Shown here: positions 21,244 through 33,441 of the stretch, piece after piece
Layout of the letters: each line of letters starts with the position of its first letter
Numbering within the stretch: position 1 is the first letter of the stretch
Assembly: GCF_032452875.1 (NCBI RefSeq)
Contig: NC_083897.1
Coordinates: 5,438,854-5,502,853, forward strand
Direction of reading: 5' to 3'
Source of the DNA: Bos javanicus
Lineage: Eukaryota > Chordata > Mammalia > Artiodactyla > Bovidae
Length of the DNA stretch: 64,000 nucleotides
Notes under the pieces: generated by a model
Told to the model about the DNA's origin: nothing
The model's input: the letters and a program-made list of their open reading frames with translations, nothing else
The model's database searches: none
Translations under genes and position numbers: made by a program

Positions 21244-22482
21244 ACGATGCTGTGATCACTCACCTAGAGCCAGACATCCTGGAATGTGAAGTCAAGTGGG
21301 CCTTAGAAAGCATCACTATGAACAAAGCTAGTGGAGGTGATGGAATTCCAGTTCAGCTATTTCAAATCCTGAAAGATGATCCTGTGAAAGTGCTGCACTC
21401 AATATGCCAGCAAATTTGGAAAACTCAGCAGGGGCCACAGGACTGGAAAGGTCAGTTTTCATTCCAATCCCAAAGAAAGGCAATGCCAAAGAATGCTCAA
21501 ACTAGCGCACAATTGCACTCATCTCACACACTAGTAAAGTAATGCTCAAAATTCTCCAAGCCAGGCTTCAGCAATACATGAACCGTGAACTTCCTGATGT
21601 TCAAGCTGGTTTTAGAAAAGGCAGAGGAACCAGAGATCAAATTGCCAACATCCGCTGGATCATGGAAAAAGGAAGAGAGTTCCAGAAAAGCATCTATTTC
21701 TGCTTTATTGACTATGCCAAAGCCTTTGACTGTGTGGATCACAGTAAACTGTGGAAAATTCTGAAAGAGATGGGAATACCAGACCACCTGATCTGCCTCT
21801 TGAGAAATTTGTATGCAGGTCAGGAAGCAACAGTTAGAACTGGACATGGAACAACAGACTGGTTCCAAATAGGAAAAGGAGTACATCAAGGCTGTATATT
21901 GTCACCCTGCTTGTTTAACTTATATGCAGAGTACATCATGAGAAATGCTGGGCTGGAAGAAGCACAAGCTGGAATCAAGATTGCCGGGAGAAGTATCAAT
22001 AACCTCAGATATGCAGATGACACAACCCTTATGACAGAAAGTGAAGAGAAACTAAAAAGCCTCTTGATGAAGGTGAAAGAGGAGAGTATAAAAGTTGGCT
22101 TAAAGCTCAACATTCAGAAAACCAAGGTCATGGCATCTGGTCCCATCACTTCATGGGAAATAAATGGGGAAACAGTGTCAGACTTTATTTTTGGGGCTCC
22201 AAAATCACTGCAGATGGTGACTGCAGCCATGAAATTAAAACACGCTTACTCCTTGGAAGATAAGTTATGACCAACCTAGATAGCATATTGAAAAGCAGAG
22301 ACATTACTTTGCCAACAAAGGTCCATCTAGTCAAGGCTATGGTTTTTCCAGTGGTCATGTATGGATGTGAGAGATGGACTGTGAAGAAAGCTGAGTGCCG
22401 AAGAATTGATGCTTTTGAACTGTGGTATTGGAGAAGACTCTTGAGAGTCCCTTGGACTGCAAGGAGATGCAACCAGTCCATT
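21241..22482 (+). mobile_element. BovB inverted 5' segment with RT core
   Basis: Sense BovB ORF2 from 'atcacgatgctgtgatcact' to 'gcaaccagtcca'. The 242-codon open frame at 21542-22270 holds the reverse-transcriptase core: motif A FIDYAKAFD (residues 55-63), motif B QGCILSP (116-122) and motif C YADD (157-160). After FIFG the frame shifts where a run of five G in the copy near 41 kb has only four here. The next piece of ORF2 continues at 22267-22490. There is no endonuclease domain, start or promoter, so it is a dead copy. BovB is an RTE-type non-LTR retrotransposon. Confidence 0.93.
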
Positions 22483-22491
22483 GTTAAAAGT

Positions 22492-25040
22492 AAGGAAGTC
22501 TTTATTTTGCCTTCACTTATTCCTTTTCTGATATTCTTCCTTTCTTTAGATCCAAGTTTTTGACCTCTTATTATTTTCCATCTCTCTAAAGAACCTTCTT
22601 TATCATTTCTTCCAAGGCAAGTCTACTGGCAACAAATTCCCTCATATTTTGTTCATATGAGAAAGTCTTTATTAAATGTTTTCTCCATTCTCTTCTTTTT
22701 TGCATGTTTCTGAGGAGTAATAAGATGTAAATCTTCTTCTTCTCCCTCTGTAGGTAATTTGTTTTTTCCTCTGGCTTCTTTCACCATCTTTTGTCTTATG
22801 TGTATCATCTTCAAATTATAGAAAGCCTAGGTGCAGGATTTTTTTTTTTTTTTTAACTTATCCTGCTTGATGATCCCTGGATTTCCTGGATCTGTGGTTT
22901 GGTGTCTGACATACATTTTGGGAGCTTCTTGGTCCTTATTGTTTCAAATATTTCTATTTTCTATCTTCTCATTTTAGTATTCCCATTATGGATATGTTGT
23001 CATCTGTAATTGTCCCACATTCCTTTGGTTATTCTGGCTTTTTTCAGTCTTTGTTCACTTTGCTTTTCAATTTTTGAGGATTCTATTGATGCATTCTCTA
23101 GCTCAGATTCTTTTCTTGCCTGTGTTCAGTCTTCTATGCCTATCAAGGCTCTCTTCATTTCTGTTAGTGTTTTTGATCTCTAGGATTTCCTTTTGGTTCT
23201 TAGGATTTCCATCTCTCTGCTTACATTGCCCATATGTTCTTGCTTCTGGTCTACTCTATTCATGAGAGCCCTTAGAGTGATGTCTCTTCAAGTTATGTTT
23301 TAATAGTAATCATAGTTGTTTTAAATTCTCAGTCTGATAATTCCAATATCCATGCCATATCTGGTTCTGACGCTTGTGGTGTCTCTTCAAGTTATGATTG
23401 TTTGCCTTTTATTATACATTGTAATTTCCCCATGATAACCAGACATGATATACCAGGTAAAAAGAGGCCTTTGGTAATGTGGTGGTGAAATGTTGGGGGA
23501 GAGGATGCATTCTATAATCCTATGACTAGGCCTCAGCCTTTCAGTGAGCCCATGTCTCTGGATTATTTACCTCTCAGAATTTCCCCTTCTACCCCTCTTA
23601 GGTGAGAGAAGATGACTAGAGTGGGCTGGAGTTGAGTATCTTCCTTCTTTAGGTCAGTTAGGCTCTGATATAGCCCAGCAAGTTAGACTCTTACTAGTTT
23701 CCCCAGAAGTTAGGTCTTTTCAATAACAGAGTTCTCTGGGTATTTCAGGATTGTTCCTTTATCCCTACCGTCCCAGAAGCCTGAGTGGATTTCCCCCCAC
23801 ACCGCCCCACCCCCCCACCCCCACCGTATTTACTGTGGGAACCTGGTTGAGCTGCTGGAGATAAGCCTCACAATATTGTAGGTCTTGAACCCACAATATG
23901 ACTGGGGTCTTTTGGAATTTTTAACTCAATTTCCCATGCTGAGACTTCAGCAGTTCATCAGTTGTAGTTTAGGTTTTCCTACCCTGGCATTGGTTCTCAT
24001 GGTGGTTCTGCTCATGAGTCTCTGCTGTAGTAAGCCACAACTCCCTGTATTTGCTTGTATATTTCTCCAGACTTGTGGCATGGAGCTTTCCCTATGTCCT
24101 CCTGTCTCTCATGGGTCCAAGAAGAGTTACTATATTTTTAGTCTGTTCAGTTTTTACTTGTTAGGAGGAAGTGGCAACTTCATGCTCATTACATGTGCAA
24201 CTGGAAGTCTGAAATAGAATCTTTAGAAAGGTAATCAAGTAAAAATGGGACATTATTCTAATGTGTCTGATGGGGCCTATTCCAGTGTGTCTGTCCTTGT
24301 GTTGGCTTTTTGTGAAACAAGTTCATGCAATTTCAGTTGACTCCTTTGTATCTGTATCTCTATTGAAATTCTTCAGCTTTTCATGCTTGTCATTTTCACT
24401 CTCTCCTTTCACATAATTGATTTAATATAATGAATCTATTAACATAAAATACCTTCAGGACATCATGGTCTTCAAATTCTTCTAGCAGTGTGCTATTATT
24501 ATCTTGTGCTTCAAGTAGGGGTTGGATTACCAGATGGTTTTTTTTCCTCAGTGTTTCAGTCATCTCTCGATGCCTGCACCAAAGGGGAGAGGGTCTCTCT
24601 CCATGCGCTTTCCTGTCTGTCAGTGGTAAACTACTGTTGCTTATCACTTGTGCTCTACCAATTGTGTTTGGGGGTAGTTCTCTGTTGTTCTGATCCAGTC
24701 TAGTCTTAAGCAGATCCTGTTATTTTACCAGTTTACAACTTTTATAACAGCTTCAACTGAAATCTGCAAACTCAGGGGGAGAAAACTCTGTGTAAAATTC
24801 AAAGCTTTCTTTCCATCTCTATCCCAGAAACTCCATCTCAGTGTTCCTCACATTCACATTAATTCTAGTTCTATTGGCTTCTCATATTCTCTATCTCATC
24901 GCAACAATAGTCATATCTTTTAGAGATATGTTCTTGAATCCAAGGAGGCTTCATGAAGATAGTTTTATTAAGTTGGGATCTGAAAGATGACCACGGTTTC
25001 CATAGGGAGAAATGGGTGGACAGCAAATTGCAGGAAGAGC
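22492..25040 (-). mobile_element. L1 LINE 3' UTR region
   Basis: Antisense L1 3' region: 'ctttcaccatcttttgtctt', 'ttttcagtctttgttcactt', 'agaggcctttggtaatgtgg', 'gaacctggttgagctgctgg'. The short open frames within (23074-23265, 23885-24217, 24396-24703) are not genes. A C-rich simple patch lies at 23795-23826. Confidence 0.65.
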
Positions 25041-25042
25041 AA

Positions 25043-26934
25043 TCAGTTCAGTTGCTCAGTCATATCCAACTCCTTGTGACCGCATGGACTGCCACACACC
25101 AGGCTTCCCTGTCTATCACCAACTCCTGGAGCTTGCTCAAACTCATGTCCATTAGGTTGGTGATGTCATCCAACAATCTCATCCTCTGTCTTCCCCTTCT
25201 CTCCCTGCCTTCAACCTTTCCCAGCATCAGGGTCTTTTCCAGTGAGTCGGTTCTTCACATCAGGTGGCCAAAGTATTGGAGTTTCAGCTTCATCATCAGT
25301 CCTTCCAATGAATATTCAGGACTGATTTCCTTTAGGATTGACTCGTTTGATCGTCTTGCAGTCCAAGGGACTCTCAAGAGTCTTCTCAACACCACAGTTC
25401 AAAAGCATCAATTCTTCAGTGCTCAGCTTCTTTATGGGCTAACTCTCACATCCATACATGACTACTGGAAAAACCATAGCTTTGACTAGATGGACCTTTA
25501 TCAGTAATGTCTCTGCTTTTTAATATGCTGTCTAGGTTGGTCATAGGTTTTCTTCCAAGGAGCAAGTGTCTTTTAATTTCATGGCTGCACTCACCATGTG
25601 CTGTGATTTTGGAGCCCAAGAAAATAAAATCTGTCACTGTTTCCACTGTTTCCCTGTCTATTTGCCATTAAGTGATGGGACCAGATGTCATGATCTTCGT
25701 TTTTTGAATGTTGAGTTTTAACCCAACTTTTTCACTCTCCTCCTTCACTTTCATCAAGAGGCTCTTTAGTTCTTCTTTGCTTTCTGCCATAAGGGTGGTG
25801 TCATCTGTGTATCTGAGGTTATTGGTATTTCTCCTAGCAATCTTGTTTCCAGCTTGTGCTTCTTCCAGCCCAGCATTTCACATGATGTTCTCTGCAAATA
25901 AGTTGAATAAACACAGTGACAATATACAGCCTTGATGTACTCCTTTCCCAATTTTGGACCAGTCTGTTGTTCCATGTTTGGTTATAACTGCTGCTTCTTG
26001 ACCTGCATACACATTTCTCAGGAAGCAGGTAAGGTGGCCAGGTATTCCCATCTCTTGAAGAATTTTCCACAGTTTATTGTGATCCACACAGTCAAAAACT
26101 TTGGTGTAGTTAATAAGGCAGATGTTTTTCTTGGACTCTATTGCTTTTTCTATGATCCAGTGATGTTGGCAATTTGATCTCTGGTTCCCCTGCCTTTTCT
26201 TAATCCATCTTAAATGTCTGGAAGTTCTCGGTTCACATACTGTTGAAGCCTGGCTTGGAGAATTTTGAGCATTACTTTGGTAGTGTGTGAGATGAGTGCA
26301 GTTGTGTGGTAGTTTGAACATTCTTTGGCATTTCCTTTGGATTGGAATGAAAACAACTGACCTTTTCCAGTCCTGTAGCCCCTGCTGAGTTTTCCAAATT
26401 TGTTGACATATTGAGTGCAGCACTTTCCCAGCATCATCTTTCAGGATTTGAAATAGCTCAACTGGAATTCCATCACCTCCACTAGCTTTGTTCATAGTGA
26501 TACTTCCTAAGGCCCACTTGACTTCACATTCCAGGATGTCTGGCTCTAGGTGAGTGATCACACCATTGTGATTATCTGGGGTGTGAAAATCTTTTTTGTA
26601 CTTATTCTGTATATTCTTGCCACCTCTTTTTAATATCTTCTGCTTCTGTTAGGTCCCTACCATTTCTGTCCTTTATTGAGCCCATCTTTGCATTAAATGT
26701 TCCCTTGATATCTCTAATTTTCTTGAAGAGATATCTAGTCTTTCCCATTCTATTGTTTTCCTCTATTTCTCTGCATTTATCACTGAGGAAGGCTTTCTTA
26801 TCTCTCCTTGCTATTCTTTGGAACTCTACATTCATGTGGGTACATTTTCTCCTTTGCCTTTAGCTTCTCTACTTTTCTCAGCTATTTGTAAGGCCTCCTC
26901 AGACAACCATTCTGCCTCTTTGCATTTCTTTTTC
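25043..26934 (-). mobile_element. BovB LINE, 1.9 kb, 5'-truncated
   Basis: Continuous antisense BovB from the 3' tail (tcagttcagttgctcagtca) to an upstream part of ORF2 (tctgcctctttgcatttctt). Minus-strand frames at 25446-25646, 25878-26561, 26210-26437 and 26602-26835 are its broken pieces. The motif-A region of the 227-codon frame reads INYTKVFD in place of IDYAKAFD, and several frameshifts are present. No TSD was found. Confidence 0.93.
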
Positions 26935-27055
26935 CTCTGAAAGCCTGTTTGCATTGAAGTGGGGAAAAAGCCATAACCCAGAGCAAAAGTAGTCAACATT
27001 GGAAGAGGTATGGTGTGCCCCTCTAATGGTATACTCATGTTTGAGGGTTTCATCT

Positions 27056-27323
27056 GCTGCTGCTAAGTCGCTTCAGTCGTGTCCGACTCTGTGTGACCCC
27101 ATAGCCAGCAGCCCGCCAGGCTCCCCGTCCCTGGGATTCTCCAGGCAAGAACACTGGAGTGGGTTGCCATTTCCTTCTCCAATTCGTGAAAGTGAAAAGT
27201 GAAAGTGAAGTCGCTCAGTCGTGTCTGACCCTCAGCGACCCTATGGACTGCAGCCTACAGGCTTTTCCACCCATGGGATTTTCCAGGCAAGAGTACTGGA
27301 GTGGGGTGCCATTGCCTTCTCTG
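27056..27323 (-). mobile_element. BOV-A2 SINE, full dimer with TSD
   Basis: Two antisense Bov-A monomers separated by 'gtgaaagtgaaaagtgaaag'. The (gct)n tail is on the left. A perfect 13-bp TSD, gagggtttcatct, lies at 27043-27055 and 27324-27336. Confidence 0.95.
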
Positions 27324-27339
27324 GAGGGTTTCATCTAGA

Positions 27340-28110
27340 TGCCCAGAAAGTTCCCTTATGTATAAATGGAACTACTCTGTGAGAATTGCAGCCATATTTG
27401 TATCACATGCTGGTGAAACAGACCATACTTGTCATCTAAGTGCAATGTTTGAGGATATGAGCCTATCATATCATATATACTTTCACATTTTCATCTGCCT
27501 GCTGTGGCCCAAAGGAATAGCCCCATATTCCAGAGAGGAATGGTTCTAGGAACAATGATCATAAGAACATGAATTCAGATGCAGAGATTGTGAAACACAA
27601 ATCATTGTCCTGTCTTTACATTGTAAAATACTGTACCCATTTTAATCTGAACTAGAAACCAAAACCCAGTAAGAATTCTGAGCATCAATTTGTATAGAGG
27701 GTAATCACTACAGTACCATATTGTGTCCCATTCTTTTCCATGCCACCTCCAGCCACCTGCCCATCTATATCTGTTGGTAAGAACAGTCAAGGGAGAGGGG
27801 AATGAACACTCTACTAAAGTGAAGAGAACAAAATTCCTGTTCATTTCTCCTTTGCTGCTCAAAAACAAGACAACTTCAGAAGATGCAAATAATTCTGTAT
27901 CTAGATTTCCTGGATTTATTTTGTTTATCCAAAGCAATTTATCCAGATAAACCTTCATTATACTACTTTTGTAGTTGCTAATACCATCAGAAAAAGATAC
28001 TGAATTTTAAGAAAATACTTGTTACTTAAAGCTTATGAGAAATAGGCTTGAGAAAATAAATTATGATATGAAAATACCTAGTTGTAATCCTAATCAAACT
28101 ACTTCTTTAT
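27340..28110. other. Unique sequence, no gene seen
   Basis: About 770 bp without recognised repeats. Two opposite-strand open frames (27602-27958 minus, 118 codons; 27723-27950 plus) overlap and neither shows a domain. Confidence 0.4.
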
Positions 28111-28129
28111 CATTATTACCATTTTTATT

Positions 28130-28295
28130 TTTGTTTTGTTTTAATTAACAATATTATTCTTCTGTGCCAGGTCTTAGTTGCAGCATGTGAACTCTTAATT
28201 GTGGCATGTGAGAGCTAGTTCCCTCATCAGGGATTGAACTCAGCCCCCTGCACTGGGAATGTGAAGTTTTAGCCACCGAACCATTAGGGATGCCC
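28130..28295 (-). mobile_element. CHR-type SINE
   Basis: Antisense: 'aggtcttagttgcagcatgt', 'attgaactcagccccctgca', 'gaaccattagggatgcccc'. 'accattttt' occurs at both flanks (28118 and 28298) and may be the TSD. Confidence 0.8.
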
Positions 28296-28842
28296 CACCA
28301 TTTTTGTTTTATCACTTTTAAATTAGTTGGTAGGTGAAGAGAGTGTGTCACCATACCTCTGTGTAATGATATTGCTGGGAAGGTGTCATCTTGATTTAAA
28401 CAGAGCCTCCTCACTGATGCTGAAATGGTGCTGTTATGTGAGATTAGGGGGAATTCCTGCAGCTTGTATATACTGAAGCACATTATATATTCATGTCTAG
28501 ATCTAGGTTTGTTTCAGGGCTCTTTTGCTGGTCTCTCCTTGGCTCTGCCTACTAAATGGACGAGGGATTCAGTCTCCTGTTCTAGGGCTTATCCTAAGGG
28601 AAAGAGATGGCATGCTTTAATTTTTATATAAAAAGGCTGATTTCCTCTTACTCAAAGCCTCCATTTTGTGTTCTAAAAGAAAAACCAAAAAAGGATACAG
28701 CTGATGAGGTCCATCCCTCCAGAGTATGGTAGAGGACCAATGAGACACTGTGTGTGATTGCTTTTATTGATACTTGGTGTGCTTATAAACACACAATAAC
28801 AAGCTTTCATTAGATTTTAACTTTGTAACAGTTGTAAGCACC

Positions 28843-29049
28843 GTTGTTGTTGTTTAGTTGCTAAGTCATGTCAGACTCTGACCCCATGGTCTGTAGCCCA
28901 CCAGGCTCCTCTGTCCATGGAATTCCTCTGGCAAGAATACTGGAGTGTGTTGTCTTTTCTTTCTCCAGGAGATCTTCCTGACCCAGGGATTGAACCTGTG
29001 TCTCCTGCATGGCAGGTGGATTCTATACCACTGAGCCACCAGGGAAGCC
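28843..29049 (-). mobile_element. Bov-tA SINE with TSD
   Basis: A complete antisense copy with a (ttg)n edge on the left. tgtaagca occurs at 28833-28840 and 29050-29057 as an 8-bp TSD. Confidence 0.9.
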
Positions 29050-29061
29050 TGTAAGCAGTTT

Positions 29062-29232
29062 GTTTCATTTAATCTTTCCAATAGCCCTGTGAAGTAAGTG
29101 CTTTTATTTCCATTTTATAAAGATAGGAAACTGAGCTTCAGAGTTGAAGTGATTCGCCCCAGGCACACAGTCAGTCAGGGTTGGAGCTGGAATTTTAGCA
29201 CAGGCACGCTAACTATAGATTCCATACTCTTA
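29062..29232 (-). repeat. MIR SINE relic
   Basis: Antisense MIR: 'cattttataaagataggaaa', 'actgagcttcagagttgaag', 'ggcacacagtcagtcagggt'. Confidence 0.7.
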
Positions 29233-29235
29233 ATT

Positions 29236-29445
29236 GAGGATTTGCAAGTTTTTCTGTGAAAGGTCAAATGGTAAGTGTTTTAAGTTTTGCAGGCCATATG
29301 ATCTCTGTTCCAATTACTCAACAATGCTGTTGTAGCATAAAAGTAGCCGTAACAATGTATAAATTAATGGATATGACTGTCCTCCAATAAAATTTATTTA
29401 TAAAAACAGAGGGGGCTGTTGTTTGTCGTATTGCTTGTTGAACTC
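29236..29445 (-). mobile_element. hAT-type MITE (MER3-like)
   Basis: 'aagttttgcaggccatatga' and 'cctccaataaaatttattta' are the antisense of a hAT MITE I remember as MER3. The right terminus is eroded and no TSD was identified. Confidence 0.5.
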
Positions 29446-29639
29446 TGCCCTTACCCACTGTGAAATACTGTCACATTGTTAAGGATTAACAATTCATGAG
29501 TAACCAAGGTGTTTTCCTTGTTCTTTTGTCGGTGATATAGAATGCTCTTAGTCTTATAAAATAAAAAACCAAAAGGATGGTTAGTATTTGTATCCTTTCA
29601 TTTATAAAAATATTTCCATTTTTATATCTACTTATACAT

Positions 29640-29745
29640 CTATCTATATAAATGTATATACATAGATGTGGGATGCATGCAAGGGTTTGTGTGCTTATAT
29701 GTGTGCATGTGTTTGGGATATATATATACACACACATACATATCT
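29640..29745. repeat. AT/CA simple-repeat patch
   Basis: Degenerate (TA)n and (CA)n, for example 'tatatatatacacacacata' near 29718. Confidence 0.7.
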
Positions 29746-30420
29746 ATTTTCTATATGTGTTGAAGGACAGACATTAAAATGTTAATTGTGCTTATCTCTT
29801 GGATTGAATTAGGGAATATTCTGAGTTTTCTTCTATAAAAGTGCTGACTTTTCCAATTTTTCCTATAATGCATATTTATTACTAACTAGAATCAGACCAA
29901 ATTAAAATTACAAAGATACATTTATCAAGTTTTTTTTTTTTTCCTGGGCAGGAGGCAGAGGAGAAAAGGAGAGAAGACATAGCATTGGGTAGAAGCTAGA
30001 GCCAGGAAAAACAGGCTGCTCAGGAACCTCCCAGGTTTAATAGATCTGACAGTATGAGTTTTTTGATTTTGAGCTCTCTATATATCCTTATTGTCTGATC
30101 TGTGAGAATGAATATTGGCCTTTTAAAATGGCTTTCTTTTTCTAGTTATGATATCAAGTTTTTTTTTCAGTAGGTACTAAAGAGATATTAGAAGAAATTT
30201 AACTTTCTGTTTCATATGTAACTCAAACAATAGACTCCTACAGGGCTGGAGGCTTCCCCAGTGTCTGGCTCCTGTAGTGTGGGTGGCTTCTGCAGTGTGT
30301 GGGATCCAACAGTTCGCAACTGTTGAAAACTTACTCTGGTAACCCCCTCTTAGGTGGTTTTGTAGGGAAGTGTCTATGATGAGAGATACTTCCCATGAAA
30401 CCACATTGAGTGAGTTTTTG
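29746..30420. other. Unassigned sequence
   Basis: No confident repeat or gene; a T-run lies at about 29931-29942. Confidence 0.35.
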
Positions 30421-30424
30421 AAAG

Positions 30425-30790
30425 TTCCAAAGAGCGGATTTCTAGCAAGTTTTACTGATGTGGCACCACAGCAACTTCTCTGCCATCTGTTCAGTCATGG
30501 ATAGCTCCTCTCCATCCATGTCTGGATCTCAGACCTGTCGGGGGTCGGGGGTGGCTCTGGGGATAAGGAGAAACTCCTGCTTGGGCATTCTATCTTACCC
30601 TTAGGGATGGCAATTGCTCTTTATATGCACTATTTCTGTCTTTAGAATTGTCTTCACTTCATCCTAACCAGTCCCTAGTTACTGCAGTCTCCTGTTGTAA
30701 TGAATAATTCTTTGTGTTAAACTTCCCGTGTTAAAATCCTTATGTCATTTGTTTCTCCTGGGTGGAGGCAGGCTGATACACAGCATACTG
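30425..30790 (+). repeat. Possible MaLR-type LTR relic
   Basis: Ends with 'atttgtttctcctgggtgga' and 'gcaggctgatac', resembling MaLR LTR ends. The left border and TSD are not defined and there is no internal retroviral sequence. Confidence 0.3.
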
Positions 30791-30836
30791 AACATGGCTG
30801 CTTAGGATGTCTGAGGATCAGTAGACAGATTCTTTT

Positions 30837-31070
30837 TTGTTGTTGTTCTTTGTTTTTTAAAAGATTTTTTTGATATGGACCATTTTTAAAGCTTTTATTG
30901 AAAGTTTTTTTTTATAATATTGCTTCTGTTTTATGCTTTGGTTTTTCTGGCCCTGAGGCATGTGGGATCTTAGCTCCCCAACCAGGGACTGAACCCACAA
31001 CCCCTCCATTGGAAGGTGAAGTCATAACCATTGGACTGCCAGGGAATTCCCTGTTTTTTTTTTTTTTTTT
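30837..31070 (-). mobile_element. CHR-type SINE with TSD
   Basis: Antisense CHR with 'gcatgtgggatcttagctcc' and 'ggactgccagggaattccct', T-rich at both edges. A perfect 14-bp TSD, agacagattctttt, flanks it at 30823-30836 and 31071-31084 and fixes its limits. Confidence 0.9.
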
Positions 31071-31349
31071 AGACAGATTCTTTTAGGTAACCAAGAAGGA
31101 GCAAATTAATATGGGAACATGAACATTGACCTTTCTCACAGCCACAGAAGGGCTAAATCAGGAGTAGGCTTATAATCTAGAACCAAATGCAGTTGCTCTT
31201 ATTTTCTGAGTTAGATGAAACTGCTCTCATTCTTTCCTTGGTACCTTTCATATTGCCTAACTGATACGGACTTTAGATCTGAAAGTTAGTTTCATGCATG
31301 TGATTAAATGCTTTTTTTCTGGAATGGAAATGTTATATAGTGACAAATA

Positions 31350-31805
31350 TAGGTTGGGAGCCAGGCAGATCTATTTGAGTCCTGGCTTTATCACTTAACT
31401 AGCTATGTGACCTTATGTAAATCAATTAGTCTTTATAAGTCAGTTCAGTTTCCCTCTTTGTTTGAAATAGGGACAGTGCTATCTACCAAAAATGTTACTG
31501 AAGGATTAAGAACAATGAGTATAAAAGCCATAATATAGCATTTCATACATGTGCTGTGCTCAGATGCTCAGTTGTATCAGACTTTTGTGACCTCATGGAC
31601 AGTAGCCCACCAGGCTCCTCTGTCCATGGGATTTTCCAGGCAAGAATACTGGAATGGGTTACCATTTCTTTCTCCAGGGGATCTTCCTGACCCAGGGACG
31701 GAACCTGTGTCTCCTGCATTGGCAGGCAGGTTCTTTACTAGTGCCACCTGGGAAGCCCTGTCAAATATAGTAATTGCTAAGCAAATGGTAGCTAGTAATT
31801 GTTGT
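31350..31805 (+). repeat. MIR SINE split by Bov-tA
   Basis: Sense MIR head and core ('gactcctggc'-like 'gagtcctggctttatcactt', 'gctatgtgaccttatgtaaa') at 31350-31550. The 3' end ('aatatagtaattgctaagca') continues after the Bov-tA at 31758-31805. Confidence 0.65.
31553..31757 (-). mobile_element. Bov-tA SINE inside MIR
   Basis: A complete antisense copy from 'gtgctgtgctcagatgctca' to 'gtgccacctgggaagccctg'. The plus-strand 125-codon frame at 31551-31928 is its translation plus flank. Confidence 0.9.
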
Positions 31806-31809
31806 TGTT

Positions 31810-32600
31810 GTTCAGTGTGTACAGAAACCTACTCTCTAAGTAGATGCAGAGAAAATAAGGAGGAAGCTTCTGTTCTCAAGGCCGGACCCACACATTTGTC
31901 AGGAGCAGATTGTAACATGACAGTGTGAATGAGTCTTTTCTCCTTAGCTCCTTTCCTTCTAGGCAGACCCACATCTATAACCTATAACTTGACAATGAAG
32001 AGTCAGGATGGAGTCCCAGAACAGATGTTGGAAACAGCACTAGTCCTGTTAGGTTCTGATTGAGCTCGGTGTGTGAAAGAGGCTGGCTATCATTTATAGG
32101 GTGATAGTGATTGGGTAATGATCATATGATGCCAATAGTTATGACTCCTCTCTGCATGAGTAAGCTTGTTCCTGATTCAGACTCTCATGATTCCTTGGGA
32201 ACACAGAGAGGGCTTTTTTGATATGCATACCAGGATGTGTATATGTGTTGGGGTGGTGAGTTTCTTTTAGCTGGGCTCCTGCTGTGATTGACTCTTCACA
32301 AATAAAATGTACATGTCGCTTGGATGCCTGTTCATGCGTCTCCGAAACAAGACAGGTTCCCATTCTTCTTGCCTGGGACCACGTCATGGCTAGGCTTCTG
32401 GTGTGTCACATCTGTTTATCTGTATGGATCTGTCTGTGTCTGTACTTGTCAGCAGCATTCATCAGTGGAAGGAAGAACAGAAATGAAAGTAACTACTGCA
32501 GTCACAACTCTGTAGATGACTAAGTGCATTATGCCTAGATTAAGGCTGGTCTTCCATGGAGGTTGAAGAGGTGATGTTTTTTCATTAAGTTATTAAGAAC
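31810..32600. other. Unique sequence
   Basis: No recognised repeat, exon or RNA gene. The frames at 32139-32523 overlap on opposite strands without motifs. Confidence 0.4.
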
Positions 32601-32604
32601 TCCT

Positions 32605-32938
32605 ATTAGTGTTTATTGACTACTTCATCGGTGTAACATTCTGAAGCAAATGTAAACAAGTTATCTAATGTTAAACCTCAGAAGATTACTATGAAGTAGG
32701 TGATGTTATTTTTGTTTTGCTTTTCTTTTTAAGAATGTTTTGTTTCCATCTTTATTCAGGAGTTGGAAAGGCTTCAAAACCTCTCCCTGAGAACAAATTG
32801 CTTGCTTAAAAGGACCACTCTCTACAGAGATGTGGTTTTTATTACTAAATCAAGTAGGTTCTGCTATCTACTTTTATAGATGGGAGAACTGAGGCTTATG
32901 TCAGATGATTTATCCAAGGTCACACAGCTAAAAGTGGC
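32605..32938 (-). repeat. MIR SINE relic, interrupted
   Basis: Antisense MIR ends at both sides: 'gaagtaggtgatgttatttt' near 32695, and 'agatgggagaactgaggctt' with 'aaggtcacacagctaaaagt' near 32880-32935. About 150 bp of unassigned sequence (32720-32865) separates them. Confidence 0.55.
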
Positions 32939-33100
32939 CTTCATTCACTGATGACTTTTTTGAACATCTTGAGCATCTTTTATGTATGTGATATTGTTCC
33001 AAGTGGTAGAGAGATAACTGCAAACAAAAGACAAATCTCTCTGTCCTCATGGAGCTTACATTTTGAATGGTAAAAGGTAAATAAAAATTGGAATCTTACA

Positions 33101-33317
33101 CAGTTGACCCCTGAACAACACAGGCTTGCACTGCATGGGTCCACTTATATGGGGACTTGTTTTCAATAAATATGTAGTACAGTACTACATGATCCATGGT
33201 TGGTTGGATCCATGGATGTGGAACGACAGATGTGGATGTCCAACTTTAAAGTTATACGTAAATTTTTGATCATGCAAAGGGTCAGTGCTCCAACTGCTAT
33301 GTGGCAAGGTTCAGCTG
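33101..33317 (+). mobile_element. MER2-like Tigger-family MITE
   Basis: Starts cagttgacccctgaacaaca and contains 'ggtccacttatatggggact' and 'gtagtacagtactacatgat'. It ends near 'caaggttcagctg', an eroded inverted repeat followed by TA. Confidence 0.8.
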
Positions 33318-33441
33318 TATAGTAATAAATGTTAAGGAGAAATATAAAAGCTGAGAAAGTGGTACAAGGAATATGTGTGTAAGATTGCAGTTTAGAGAAG
33401 ATGGTCAGAAAAGATGTCATTGAGAAGGTGACATTTGAGTA

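Noticed and set aside
24953..25489. 178-codon plus-strand frame
   Set aside because: It is the antisense of BovB ORF2 plus flank; the true coding strand is minus.
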